NCBI GenBank assembly: GCA_022495005.1
Contig: JAGYXB010001008.1
Span: forward strand, 62,001 to 126,000
Source: Rhyacophila brunnea
Lineage: Eukaryota; Arthropoda; Insecta; Trichoptera; Rhyacophilidae
Direction: 5' to 3'
Length of the DNA: 64,000 bases
The notes below the pieces were generated by a model. That model was not told where the DNA came from, ran no database searches, and saw only the letters and a list, made by a program, of their open reading frames with translations. Within the stretch, counting starts at the first letter, position 1. Every line of letters begins with the position of its first letter. The position numbers and the translations under genes were made by a program. Of the stretch, positions 39,783 to 52,612 are shown piece by piece.

Positions 39783-40832
39783 ATTTATTTTCCAAGTTTT
39801 GGGAAATAAAATCCAACAGGATGCAAAGAAAATAGAAGACATTTTGTTTTGTTTGCCTTTTGTGAAGCCAACAAAGTGCTGATTGGTATAAAAAGTATAT
39901 TGGAGTTTATCCCAATAAATGTTAAAAATGGACTTCATGATGAAGACATCATTTCAAGTGATTCACTTAAAAACTTAGGGTAAAGGATGTTACCATCAAA
40001 ATCAGAGTTGTACGATTATTTTATGTTATACGGAAAAACAGCGTTAAAATTGTTACCGTATATTTTATTATAAAAATATGGTGGTTTATCCAATAAAGTT
40101 TTTTGTTTAATCCTTTCTATGCCGCAATTAGTTAATTCATAGTAATTAACATAAGAATTGGTATAATTAGGGCGTCCAAAGACGCTTTGGGCACTTAACC
40201 GGTTAATAAAACGTATTCTCAATTACTCAAACTACCTTTATTCATCAGAATTAAATATTTTCGATAATAGGTATCTCCACAACAATCAACTGAAATGTTT
40301 AACTGCCAATATCTCAGAACACCGTTTTCAAGATAACGCTACTTTTCAGCATTGATGCATTTAAACGTGGCGACACTATTTATTCCCGCCATTTGTATCT
40401 TTAGCAGTTGACGTACATGTTGTTCATCCAAATCAGTGATGAGCTTGCAAATTGACAAGATATTTTATGTTTTTTTTTTATATTCTATCTAGTCTAGTTA
40501 GCCATATTGTTTTGGATTGATCGTTTTTGTGCGGAATCATGTACACACTGGAATACAAGAACAATGAACGGTTTTGTTTACTCTAAATAAACTGGTTCGA
40601 TTTCCCACAAAAAATTCGGCTGTCACTGACTGCTCACGTTGTCAACCGCAACCGTCCCCAGATGTCTGCAGCATATTTTTTATTGTTATCTCGTGTTCTT
40701 GTGTATGACGGAATATGTGAAAATCTAATTTTAATTGTTTTAGTACTTACTTAATCCACTGTATTTTTATTTATATACAATAATTAATTGATGTGGTCAA
40801 TTCTTCCGCAAAATACATTATAATGAAGTACA
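39783..40832. other. Non-coding stretch
   Basis: No supportable gene or repeat boundary seen. AT-rich, with only short chance frames. Confidence 0.45.
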
Positions 40833-41045
40833 TCATTATAAGCGTTACTCGTTACATCAGAGAATAGGTATTTTTAAATGAGCGGTCACAACACAAAAAG
40901 TCGTAATTCAAACAAAAATACACAATTAGAATTTTCCCCCGAAACAAGCATGGCATTCATAACTACAAAAGAAGTTGTTTATTGCAATGAACGCTGGTAG
41001 GTACCTACTGACTTCACAAACCTTGGATTTTTTACTGTTCGACTG
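40833..41045. mobile_element. pogo/Tigger-type MITE, truncated, reverse
   Basis: Matches the right 110 bp and part of the middle of 1198-1800 in reverse (TATAAGCGTTACTCG, then CCTTGGATTTTTTAC) and keeps one terminus GTTCGACTG before TA. About 390 bp are deleted. Confidence 0.75.
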
Positions 41046-44000
41046 TATGTTGTAATCACTATTTTGGCTCTGGAACAAGTCAAACACGAAATGTTCGAAG
41101 TACCTATGTAAAAAATTAAAAACAATAACATGCATTCCTAACAAATGCAAGATTCGGGGTTTAACCGGGCAATAATCGTCGATAACACTTTGAGTGACTA
41201 ATAAATTATGTAATGTTTGCTTGCTGTTTTCAACAGATGCGTGCGGTACAATAGAATGAAATTTGATACAAATTAATTCGCAAAATGAAACGACTTGCAG
41301 CTAATTTAATCATTTATTCAGGAGCCTTATGTTTTCAGCTTGATTTATTATATATTTAAGCCGCATCTGGTAGAGAAGAGGTCTTTGGTTGTGAGTAACA
41401 TTTAATCACACTTTTGTTGGGCTAAAAATACCAGCAATGGAAAATTCCCACTAAATATATCACTCTCTACCATTTGCTATATTTAATGTGGGTTTTGGCT
41501 CCCTCCCGAGGTTTTCTAACAGATATTTTATAAGATATGTTTATTAGTCCTTTTCTCAATCTACTGCTTCATACTCTGGGCTCAAACGAGTATTGAATTT
41601 ACAAAATACGGGATTCAAAATCGCAACCTACGGCCTCAGAACATTCTCTCATTTGAAAATTTATAGGTATGAATGACAGCCTCTAGAAAGTTTTCATGTA
41701 TCTAGCAACTCTTCACCTAACAATATCAAAAAACCATTGATACTTTTCTTCTGATACTGATTCCAACATCAATCCTTTTTGTTTCAATATGACATCCCCA
41801 ACGCAACTTCAATTCTGGCTTTTTCATGACAGTCTATAATATTATCTCACACTGCCTATTTACAGTGTACATCCCGATTTGTTTTGTACACGCAACATTA
41901 GAACATTGCCGGAAGCTAATAAATCTATGGGTCCCAGGTTTGAATTTTGTGGCTAGATATCCTCAAACATGAATGTGCAATGTGAGGCGTGAAATTCCAA
42001 CATCTGCATTCAATATACATACTTACTTTGCACCGAATCATTCCACCAGGAACCGGGACTATGGACTCATCAAATGATGAATAAATAAAACAAGCAAATT
42101 CTTTTTTTGTTTTGGTTTTGGTGTCATTTTTATTTTTTGTAATATAATAGAAACATTATAAGTAGGTACTCCTAAAGTAAAATTAAAATAAAAGTGAAAA
42201 TACAATCATCACCGGTGAAATATAATATATTGTTAAATTTTATAGAAAATATTTTATCCTTAAATAGGTATACTTGACTCTTTATTTACTGTTTAAAAGA
42301 TTCAGCTGACAATAATTCTTCTCAACAGAATTATTTTCCAAGACAAAAAAACATAAATATCCATTTGTAATATTATAAGATTACATAATGTTTAAAGTTT
42401 ACAGGGCTATAATATAATTATGTATATTATGTACAAAAAGATATTTAATCAAACTCCCAATATTCGATTCTATAACATTCACGGTATTTCAAATAGCTCC
42501 ATTAATTTACCACAAACAAATTGGACGAATGTATCCATAGATCAAAATATGACATACCCATAAAAAAAAAACAATTACAGCTCCAGCAGACTTATTCCAA
42601 CTGCGTAACACTTTAACAATATGTTATTAGCGATTTTAATCGTGATCTAAGATAACAACTTTGTGTCAATTGTGTATTCAGTGTTCAAGGGTTATCGATA
42701 GCACGGATAACACGGCTCTAGGTGTAAATTTCAGCTGGTACCGGAGGGTATCCGCAATACAACGTTTGCTAAATTATCTCGATATTTGATTAATCCACAA
42801 AACTATTGTGCTAAATAATTGATTTGACGTCTAATCAAGAAACATGCTGATTTATTTAAACATGATTGATGCTGCTGCAATGTCGCCATTCTGTTAAAAT
42901 TTTTGCAATATTAACTGAGTTGAATCGACAGATTCCGATATTGCGTATAATTATATAATATCATAATATGAATATAATATGTTCACATAATAACGTCCAT
43001 GCAAGGTAAATATTATGCATTATAATTTTTGAAAATATTATGTGGACATAATAGCTAGTTAACCGGAAGCTCTGTTACTGAATTTTATTTTTGATATCTA
43101 ATAACCCGGGATACATAACTCTTGGAATATATCAAAAGTATATTTATTAACAAAATTCAATGTTAATAATGCTGGAATAGATCTGCATCTAGTAAATTTA
43201 CCCACAATCTTTCCGTTAGATTTTTGAAATAATCATCAATATGCTGATTCTATACATTTTTAACAAAATACAAAATTGTAAAGCTTACCATCTCAGTGCA
43301 ACAGAAACATCGCCTCACATATGACATACATATGTATATAAATTAATGAAATTTGCGGCAATTGATTTAATCGTTTTTGCCTTTTGGTATGATAAGTTGT
43401 TTTAGTCATTTTTATAAAACTTGGACAGAGAGAGAACAAAGCCTGATGAATAAGAATAAAAATAAACAGGTAAAACAAATCAAATAAATTAGTGAATAAA
43501 AGAGAGAAGAGATTTTTTTTAAGCACTTGATTTTGTTTCTGGGACGATTTTAATGTGGTAGAATTGGTAGCGACTCAAAATTAATATGTTTTTTAAGTTT
43601 ATTGTTTATAATCCTCCATCTTTATCATTGGAAGTTGACATTTCAGTAAGACACTGTTGACAGTAAGATACTGGTGGTCGTTCATCTAAATATTCAAAAT
43701 AATTATAGTTCAGTGTATTTGGCTGCCATACAATGTACAATAATCAATGCAAACTGTCTTTTCAGACATTTGCATTATAATTGATTTAATAGCTACATAT
43801 CGTGGTCCGTTCACAAGTTAAATGTCATGTTTTGTAACAGAAATGCTCATGTTAATAAAACAATAACATCTATTCGTATCAAATTCATCTTACAGAGTTT
43901 AACATAGCTTGACAGCAACTGCATTTAATAATAATTGTAAGTATTGACAATTTCAGTTGATCTTAAAACTGTTTAATGCTTGTGGTTTTTGACAGAAGCG

Positions 44001-44275
44001 GGCGATATGATAATAGTGTATAGTTTGCTATAACTGAATTTGCAATGCGAGATGACTTCCAACTAATTCAAACATCAGTCTGGGAGCGCTGGAGAAAGTT
44101 TCCTTCAGCATCTTTGACTCAAATAAAAAAATGTAAATTACCATGTTCGCTACGATAGAGCATAGTGGGCCTTTGCAGAGCATATCAACAGAGATTATAA
44201 ATGCTTGTTAGCTATTTGCCCAACCAATTGGGTCCTTGCACTACATCAAACAGGCATTGAAAAATGCGTACATAT
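41046..44275. other. Non-coding stretch 3' of ZF-B
   Basis: No exon with both splice signals and plausible protein was found. Degraded SINE A-like words appear at 41920-41960 (GGGTCCCAGGTTTGAATTTTG) and 44137-44230. An imperfect ATGTTCACATAATA inverted pair occurs near 42980-43050. Confidence 0.45.
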
Positions 44276-44281
44276 TTTATT
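44276..44281 (-). promoter_or_regulatory. Candidate poly(A) signal of ZF-B
   Basis: AATAAA on the - strand about 430 nt past the ZF-B stop. It lies in an A/T-rich run, so it may be chance. Confidence 0.35.
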
Positions 44282-44706
44282 TTTTTTTAATTTTAATTTT
44301 TAATAATATTAATTTAATTTTACGTGGAATTCGATTAATTGGGCCAAAATGGCCTAGTCCCGATGTGTCTCAATTAAGCAGAATCCTAATTCATAATCTG
44401 ACTATGCCGCATAAAAAATCCTGAACAATTGACATATTGGCTAGCCCACAGAATCATATGACTTAATTTGTACTAAATCTTCGTTCACTACATGACTTTT
44501 GTTCCCAATCTGTCAAACATATCTTCAAAACAAATACATAATTAAACATTCCAATCAAATTGTCTCAATATTAAAAATTTCTAAACATAATTCAACAACG
44601 AATCATTCTAGATTATATAATAAAATCCATAATCGTTTTAATCAAGACTCTCTTTTGATTATCACGAAGCGGCGAGGCACATCTGCTGACTGCACGACGA
44701 TTCCTT

Positions 44707-47099
44707 TCAGACGTTCTGATCGCCGATGTTCAATTCACTTCTCGAGATATTAAAATCCATAACATCATCACTGTCGTCGATTGAAACCAATCCATCGTCA
44801 AGTTTGGCCGTAACTAAACTTTCGTCGGATATCGTCTTCCGATCATCGCCACTGGCACCGCTCGGAACGTTGGGTTCACTACTGAACTCCTCATAGTCTA
44901 ATTTGTCCTCGTCGGATACGTGACTGTCAATAGGTTTGGACGGAGATTCTTCAACACTTTTGCTCGATTGGTGTTTGCCGTAGTCGAACTCCAGCCCGAT
45001 GGAAATGTCACTGTCTTCAATATCTCTACTGACTTTTGACGAGTTTGAAAACTCTCTAAAGCGACTCTTGTTATCTTTGGAATTTTTTTTATCACCGATG
45101 TTGTCGGATTTTGATTTTTCACCACTTTCCAAAATGGGTTCATTTGAGAAATCATCATAATCCATTGTTACAATGTCGTCATCACTTGATATTTCCACTT
45201 GGGCAGGTTTGGATGCCGAATTTTGATGTTTTGATGTTTTGACATCATGTTCTTCTCTATCGTCTTTGCTCTCGCATTCCATCATGGCGACATTGTCACG
45301 GTCACTTGACAGATCGTCGAGTTTAGATGAAACGATATCATCGGCGTCATGCGATACGTCACTGGAACAGAGTTTAGAAGAAACTATATCGTCACTAACT
45401 GGAAAAGCTTCTTCACTACTTTCAGTACTGACCCTGCTAATAAGATTGTCTACTTTGTCCTCTTCGTCGTCGATGGAAAGCGTATCTCCGTGAAGTTTGG
45501 ACATTGCGTCTTCAATTTCATGCGAGCTCTCATCCGTTTCTTTTACATCGTCCCTCTGAACGTTGACTGATTCTTCACTCTTCGAGCTCTCTCCGTCTAT
45601 TCTGTCACTGTCAACATGCAGGCTGGGCATGCTACCGAGTTTAGACAAGCTATCATCGAGACATATATTATCGGATGATTTTTCATCAGAAATTTCTCCC
45701 ATGCCGTCCAATTCCTTTGAACCTTGGGCAAAATCATTATATTCTATTTTGTCATCATTTTCGTCAATACATAGCATAGTTCCGTCCATTGCCGACACAT
45801 CTTCGGGCATCATTTGATTTGGAATATCTATATCGACATTTGAAACTTCATCGACCTCCGCAGATTTCTCAGATTCGTCGACAAAACTTATTTTATCTTT
45901 TTCATCAATATCATCTTCCACCGTTTTATCCTGATCACTCGCCGGATGTTCAGATTCATTTTCACAGCGCGGTTCTTGATCCATTTGCAGAATTTCCTCA
46001 GCAGTTTGCGCGACGCCTTCTGTCTCATCGAAGTTTGATTGAATCGGCGAAGATTCACCATCAACCGTTAATTCAGTGTCGCCATCCATTAAAGTGTCTT
46101 CATTGTCAATATTAGATTTTGTTTTATTACAAATATCAACTGAACTTTCCGTATTTTCAACATTCACTTCCTTACCTTGGACACTGTCACTGTCAATATC
46201 AGCTTCTGGAAGTTTTTCCATCCCGTCTTGATAATCAGCAAGTTCCGCATCCGGAACGTTCTCTAAATCATCAAGCTTCGGCATATCAGTGACAGCGGAA
46301 TGCGTAATAATTTCAGGCAGTCTCTGACTATCTGCCGCCATATTGACCAGCTTATCTAATACATCATTCTGCTGCGCGATTTCTTCATCTCGTATTTCCC
46401 CCACTTCAATATCGGTATCTAAATCAACAAAAGCTTTGATACCATCACCGACTGCGTTCATATTACCGACGTTGTCATCTAAACCGAATTCATGAGGGTC
46501 TTCCTCGATGGACAGAATGGACGGATCGTACTGTTTTGACTCCATGAGCGCATCTTCCAAGTTGTAATTGACGTTTGCATTCGGATCGATTTTAGTATCC
46601 GAGATGTCCACATCCAAGGAAGGCATGTCGACAACATTTTCTGCAGAAAACGACGGGTCGACCAAATCCAAAATACCAGCGCACGCGATATCCATAATAC
46701 TTTTGCCAGATTTAACTTCCTTGATTTGATTTTCAACTTTCTGCACGGGCTCTTTCACGGTGGAGGACACAAAAGTAGGAAAACTGTTAAAAGATTCAAT
46801 TTTGATTTCGCCGTTATTTTTCTTCGGGTCTTTATGAACCTTTTCAGGTATCTTTTTGATACTGCTCATGAACGCTATCCTGTCATTCTCGATGGACTTG
46901 ACGTGGTCTTCTCCGATAGTGGTGCTGACATTGAGCTTCTTGATCTCACACTCTCCCCGGTCGGCGAGCAGTTCGCTCTTGATCCTCCGCACGATGTCAG
47001 CGGAAGCATCCAGAAGGCCGCCGTCGGTTTTAAAGACATTATCCTCGCCACGTTTACCCGCGAGCGCCGCCCTTGACCGGTCAGATGAGTACTCAGCCT
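44707..47099 (-). CDS. ZF-B exon 5: long acidic Ser/Asp-rich C-terminus
   Basis: Acceptor TTTGTAATTTTTCAG, phase 1: its first AG joins the G of exon 4 to give Glu. 797 codons to TGA. Short charged repeats recur: DDIVSSKL (twice), LDYEEFSSEP and MDYDDFSNEP, IEYNDFAQGS, ISIDDSDD-like; Asp, Ser and Glu dominate. No finger. The frame stays open upstream to an ATG at 47271, within the intron in my model. Confidence 0.85.
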
Positions 47100-50000
47100 C
47101 TGAAAAATTACAAAGGGCAACTTTCAGGACAAATAACTTCATTGGCCGGTCAATCGGGCTCTCTTGGGATAATATTCTCCTAACGGCGGAGTCTCCCTGT
47201 ATTATTTCTCTTCTCGCAATGCAATCAAAGCGAAGTCCATTTGTCTTGAAAGTTGCTTCATGAATAACCATGCACTATTTCCACTTGACACACAATAAAT
47301 AAAAGTTTTTGCTACAAAAAACACTTTATATTAAGAAAAAAAGCAAATCAGCAAAAACTTTGCTAGCAACATCGATGCAATTACGATATTTATCTCTAAT
47401 GTGTCGTTATCGTAGATGAGGCTAATTGAATGGGTATTTTAGTTTTCAATTCATATTTCATACGATTAAGAGAAACCAAAAAAGTGGTCTAAGCCACTTA
47501 TAGAATGGTCAAACGACAATACAATTAAGGAGCTGAAGATTAAAAAGATCCAAGTGCATAGGTAACCAAGTTGACCAAATTAACTTATAATTTTCTTTAG
47601 TTTATTAGTATTAGAAGGAGTGCATGTTAAACAAAAACATTCAAATTAGATATGATACTATGAAAACATTGTATACACAGTCCATGGGACGTAATTCAAT
47701 GTTGAAAATACAATAGCTATAACTTTCCTTACAATGTTTGAATCCTCGTTTAGGTATAAATAGGCACACATCAGTGATAATGTCAAGACTGCTCTTAAAT
47801 CATTTTTTTAATTATAAGTCACTTGTACTCTTTCAACCCTCAGCTATTCTCTTCTTAGTCGCAAGGCCCACTGAAAGCGGAGTGGGGCACTCTCATCAAC
47901 ATCTGCCTATGCTATGCACACTTCAAGATAATAAGATTATTCATTATGCATGACCTACATATTATTGAATTTTACTAGATGTCTATACTCGTTTAAATTG
48001 TAGATATATAACCTCACAAAGGCATATTCCCACTTTCCACAATAGCATAATTATTGAAACAAGTCACTATGACGGTTAAACAAAGAGTCGTTTTAATAGC
48101 GAGGAGTCAGCTAGTGCGATTGTGATGACACACAAAGCTTTCCACTCGCTCAGAAGCCAACAAGCTAACGAGTTGAAACCGTCATTTTCGGTACTATTTT
48201 GACAGGACGTGTTGAGTAGTTCGTTTTTTTAGCGGGAGGTCGCTACCATCGCTCTACTGTGCAGACGCAGTAGGCCCACACGCCAGCGTGTAGCGTGTAA
48301 AGTTAACCGGATTTCAACTTTTCTCGGTAGATTGTTTACATTCTGCTTGTTAGCTTGTTCGATGATGACACTGGGCGAGTTTACAAGCAGATTGTAAATT
48401 CGCCAACATGCAGCTTGTAAAGTAGCTCAATGTCATTGACGCTTAAGACCTTCATAAGGAAAAAAATTGAAATTGAAACTCACCGGCTTTCGGTTGAATA
48501 TTAGCGACAGCATTCTGCGTCATCTCCATGATATAGAGCTCCTCCTCGTCGTCAAGCCATTCTTCCAGCATGTCCACGTCCTCGACGTCTTCGCTGTCAT
48601 CATTGTTACCAAAGTTGGGCTGAATCTTAAAGTGAGGTTGAATTATCTTGCCGATTAAAGACTCATTGTTATTAACCTGCTGCTTTTTAGTGGTGTAGTT
48701 AGGTTTGTTGTACTTAGGCATGGCTTGTGTGTAATTGGAGATGATTCTGCCGACGAGGGAGTCGTCTTGCTGCCTCTGCCTCTCATCGGTAAGTTTCCTG
48801 GGGCGCCCCCTGCCTTTCTTGGGAGTCTGTATGACGCCGACCATCGGTTTTGGCAGGTTTCCGATGACTTTCTTCGGCATCACCATTTTCTTTGGATCGT
48901 GCTCTTCCCGGATATGCTTACAGAGCTCCGAGTAAGTTGTATATCCTGAAAGGATAAAATTAATGAATTAATTCACAAATATTGTCAAGAAGTTTGCCAA
49001 AGATTTTTGACTCAATCTGAGAGGATCGCATCTGGCAATGTCGTTACAATTTTGACCTCAAAACTCTTTGATGAACATGCAAGAGACCACACCACCATGT
49101 GATATCAAAACGCTTCATAATTAGTGGATCAGAAAGGAGTGCAGTAAGCCCACAATGTCCACAAATTCGAATGCTTGATAAACTCCAGAAAACTTTCAAG
49201 CGCTGGGAGTAATCAACTGAAGAAAGCGAACGGAGAACAGAATGGAGGAGTCTGCCTAAGGCGGCAAAGGTCCACCTGGAATTTTTACTGATGATTGATT
49301 ATTAAGGGTTAACTTAGGCTTCTGTTGGCATCTTGTGTTGGTTACATGTTATTTATTCATTGTATAAAAAAGTTCTTTTATCTTGAAATACTATTGCAAG
49401 GTGTTTTGATCTTAGAATGAATAGAATAAATGGATCTGAAATACAAAGGACTTGATCCACAGGGTTATTCTTTAACATCTTTGGACACAAATAGACAAAA
49501 ATCATGACTCACCATATGGGCAAAGAATGCAGGGGAATACGGCTCGACCTGGTAATCTATGTGACAAAGCGTGACTGTTGACCTGTCCTAGTTTGGCCAT
49601 ATAAGCACCGCACATCCTAAAAAGACCAATAATGATATTACATAATAGTTTAAAATCATAGAGTTATAACATACAAAATAAAATTTTCAACATACATAAT
49701 TTTGAAAATACTTCTGAGAAAATATATTATAACCAATAAAAAAAAACTTTTTGGAAAAAGACACCCCAAGAACCCGAATCCCTTTAAAAATGTCAGGGTT
49801 ACATACACAGGTTTTAAAGGGTACATATTATTATGTTATTCTTAAAAATGATACATTTCACAAGAACTTTGTTTCAAAACATTGTAAAATATGTCCACAA
49901 TGCAATGTATAACATCCCTTTATTTAACCAACAGCTATAGATTAAAAAATATTTAATATTTTTTTTTACCTGCAAACGAAGCCCACACTCTTCCCTTTAG

Positions 50001-52220
50001 GCTTGTTCTTGGTCCAATCGACGTGTTTACCCGGCACATAATCATCATCATCACTATCAATACAGGGTTCCTTCTTAATATCCTCAAACGTATCGAACTC
50101 CACAGACTCCTGTCGGACTTTCTTGGGCCTAGGCACGGTCGGCACAGTATCGTATTTCTTCGGCCTACCCCGCTTTCTAGGTGTGGGGGTAGTGGATCCG
50201 AGAAGAGGCTGAATACCTCCAATGGCTGAAATCACATCTTCTTTGTTCTGCTTTTGTACTTTTTTTGACGGGGGCTTCTCATTGATGACAGTTAAAAGAC
50301 CGTCGTCATTGGGATCAAAAGCGGCATCGTCTCTGTCCAGATAGTCGTATATACCATCATTATCGACGTCTTCATACTTGGATGGCAGATATTTCGCATC
50401 ACCTGTGGGCGTAGCCTTGCTTTTAGTACTTATAATAAACTCGCTATCTCTTTCAATAAACTTGTGAATTTCTTCAATGGAACCTAAGCATAAATTAATA
50501 TCGCTCAGTGACATATTTATAACTTCAATAAGTGGCTGTCGAACGGTCGTTTTTAAATATTCCATCTGTGCCCGACTCATTTTAGTCGTTTGCGGTGCTT
50601 TTTTTGTATCTATTTCAAAACTGACGCGCCGCTTTTTCTTTTCCCCTTGGGCGGGCGTCGAATAAAACAGATCTTTCATCATTTTCTTATCATAAGAATC
50701 GACTTTCCGCTTGCCTCGATTCGCAATCTTCTGTCTGGTCGTCAAATCGGTGTCATCATCAGAATTTTCATGAGCGGAATCTTCCAAAATATCCAACAAC
50801 TGTTTCCTGGTGTATTGTTTACCTTCCGGCTTGGGCGGCAGTGACTCTTCATCGTTCAAACTACCCAGTAATGCTTTATCGGCTTCTATTTCATTATTCA
50901 ACCCGACCATTTCTGAAAAAGAAACCTTCTTGTCTTTTCTCTTTTGCTGTGGTGGTTCTTCGGACGCTTCTCCCGCGTCTCCAATACCAAGATCTTGCAT
51001 GATATCTTCCTCGAGTTCGGAATCGAGCATTTCCACTTCCATCTCTTCTTCTTCGAGCTGTCCCTCATTTTCATCATCGTCCAAATATTCGATTTCCGCA
51101 AACTCCTCCGGATCTTCGTTGGGTTGTTTATCTTCCACGGTGTTCAGTAACTCTTCCTCTTCCGTATCGTCCATGAGATATTCAACATCCTCCACTTCAT
51201 CCAAATCTTCCGGTGATATCTTACCATCAGTAGGCTTTTCACTTATGCTATCTTTCCCCACCGTATTGTCCTCGGTCTCAAAATTTGTACTTTTCATGTC
51301 ATTTTCGAGTTCTTTTAATTCCTCTTCCAGGCTATCGACTTCTGTTCCAGCTTGATCTACTGTCTCCTCGACTGCCTTTGGAAGTGAATGCGGTTTCCGC
51401 GGGGTGACTGCGTCTTCTTTGACTATGGGGGCTGTCTCTTCTTCTATCTCTTCGCATTCAACATCATTGGCGATGAGGAATTGGTAAATGTTGTCCGTTA
51501 ACTGGACATCTTTATCCCCGGTAATGCTAGCCAAGTCCACATCATAGCCGAGAATATCCCTAAAAATAAATTAGTATGATTAATAATCCCTAATCAAAAT
51601 AACAATGAATTTACATTCACAATGGTAATAGAATGTTTTTATTCATCTCAGAATTCGACCATACACCGAACATAATCGAGCTTGGCAAAAATGAGGCATA
51701 TTCCACACGACATGTGTACTAACTTTTCACCGTGTTACGAATTATCACTGCGTTACCAATTATTTTAGATAATAACATTGTTTATGGAATTGCTTCCGTG
51801 TTAATTTGGAACAATAAAAATTAAGGATAACATGTTACCACGTTAACTGTTAAGAATATCTCTAAGATCTAGGATAATGTCAAAAATTATTTCAAAACCT
51901 ACAAAATTTCCTAACAATTTTTTTAAATTGAAAACAGTAAATCAAAAATACGCAATAAGTTTACACCAGCAAGTGTTGTGGATAATATGTTGACATTCTA
52001 CGGATGCACGATGATACGCATTTTTAGTTATTTCAGCAAGCGTTTGCAAGGACATCAGAACCGACAAAGCCAAGCAAACTTCGATATTTCAATTATAGAA
52101 TATGACGATATATAATATTTACTTTGCTTTTTGAAGGAAGGAAGCGAAATCATCTCCTTCATTGACCTCTAGTTCGGTGTCCTGTCCTGCCGAGTCCTCC
52201 AGGCACAGAATGAGAGACAT
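44707..52220 (-). CDS. ZF-B: acidic AT-hook / two-finger protein, 5 coding exons
   Basis: Joined exons 52220-52123, 51559-49970, 49616-49513, 48945-48484, 47099-44707 total 4647 nt, 1548 aa, without a break. Order: N-terminus MSLILCLEDSAG with a stop in frame just upstream; long acidic region; AT-hook RKRGRPKKY; two C2H2 fingers completed across introns (VCRMCGAY...NSHALSH; FPCILCPYG...KHIREEH); second AT-hook GRGRPRKL; acidic region; then a 2.4-kb last exon rich in Asp, Ser and Glu. It is probably a nuclear chromatin or DNA-binding factor with mostly disordered mass. No named orthologue recognised. An alternative 5' start for the last exon exists (ATG at 47271). Confidence 0.82.
47100..48483. 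other. ZF-B intron 4
   Basis: Apart from the 5'-ward open frame to 47271, no gene is seen. GC-richer text around 48060-48440 contains repeated GCTTGTTAGCTTGTT/CAGCTTGTAAAG-like words but no defined element. Confidence 0.45.
48484..48945 (-). CDS. ZF-B exon 4: end of finger 2, AT-hook 2
   Basis: 462 nt, acceptor TCCTTTCAG, donor AAAGCCG|GTGAGT, phase 1 both ends. Gives YTTYSELCKHIREEHDPKK, then TPKKGRGRPRKLTDE, polar text and EDVEDVDMLEEWLDDEEELY. Confidence 0.9.
49010..49310 (+). repeat. Possible LINE 3' end
   Basis: A stretch reading ...ERRTEWRSLPKAAKVH followed by (TGATTAT)-like tail resembles the terminus of LINE ORF2 proteins. It lies in ZF-B intron 3. No firm match. Confidence 0.35.
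49513..49616 (-). CDS. ZF-B exon 3: finger 1 (rest) and finger 2 (start)
   Basis: 104 nt, acceptor CTTTTTAG, donor ATATG|GTGAGT, phase 2 in and phase 1 out. Gives MCGAYMAKLGQVNSHALSH, then VFPCILCPY. Confidence 0.92.
49970..51559 (-). CDS. ZF-B exon 2: acidic region and AT-hook 1
   Basis: 1590 nt, acceptor ATTTTTAG, donor TTTGCAG|GTAAAA, phase 2 both ends. DILGYDVDLASITGDKDVQL, long Glu/Asp runs, IPQ-less coiled stretches, FDTFEDIKKEPCIDSDDDD, RKRGRPKKY and finally SVGFVC, the first cysteine of finger 1. Confidence 0.9.
51753..51856 (+). repeat. Short dispersed repeat R100, copy 3
   Basis: Reverse complement of 4716-4815: GGAATTGCTTCCGTGTTAAT, then ACGTTAACTGTTAAG. It lies in ZF-B intron 1. 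Confidence 0.6.
52123..52220 (-). CDS. ZF-B exon 1 (coding): N-terminus
   Basis: ATG at 52220; MSLILCLEDSAGQDTELEVN, EGDDFASFLQKA; donor GCAAA|GTAAAT, phase 2. A TAG stands in frame 11 codons upstream, fixing this ATG. The exon probably begins at an acceptor CTTACTCCGCAG (52303), so an untranslated exon is expected further 5'. Confidence 0.8.
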
Positions 52221-52392
52221 GGCGTCGCAAACGGAGAGCCCTGGCCTCCCCTAACGCCACTTTGAAATTATCCAACAATGCACCCCTGTACACAATGGGC
52301 CCCTGCGGAGTAAGACACAACTTTAAGGGAGAGAGTAATGTTTTTAGCAAAAACTAATTTAATACATATTATTTTAAATAATCAATACACAT

Positions 52393-52612
52393 CTGACAAT
52401 TTCCGATCCGAATAGTATCATATAGGCCTCCACAGAGTAGAGGTTTGTATTAACAGATTTTTTTTACGAGAAATGGAAGTCGGCCACTTGCTGAACCTAT
52501 TAGGTTCCGACTCATACACAAATTGAAAAACATTATGTGTACTTGCCAGGCCCAAGATTTGAACCTGGGACCTGACGCTATAAGGCCGACGCTTAAACCG
52601 CGCGGCCTTTGT
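52393..52612 (-). repeat. SINE family A, reverse
   Basis: Reversed body (TCCACAGAGTAGAGG, CACTTGCTGAACC) and head (GATTTGAACCTGGGACC, CGCGCGGCC). It lies just upstream of the ZF-B first coding exon. Confidence 0.85.

Noticed and set aside
44707..47263. Several + strand frames opposite the ZF-B last exon
   Set aside because: Ser/Leu-rich antisense shadows of an Asp/Ser/Glu-rich exon.
50810..51355. 181-codon Ser-rich + strand frame
   Set aside because: Antisense of ZF-B exon 2 acidic runs; low complexity, no splice or start context.
52159..52350. 63-codon - strand frame (PIVYRGALLDNFKVALGEAR)
   Set aside because: Out of frame with the ZF-B start; it covers the presumed 5' UTR. It could only matter if an alternative exon is used.
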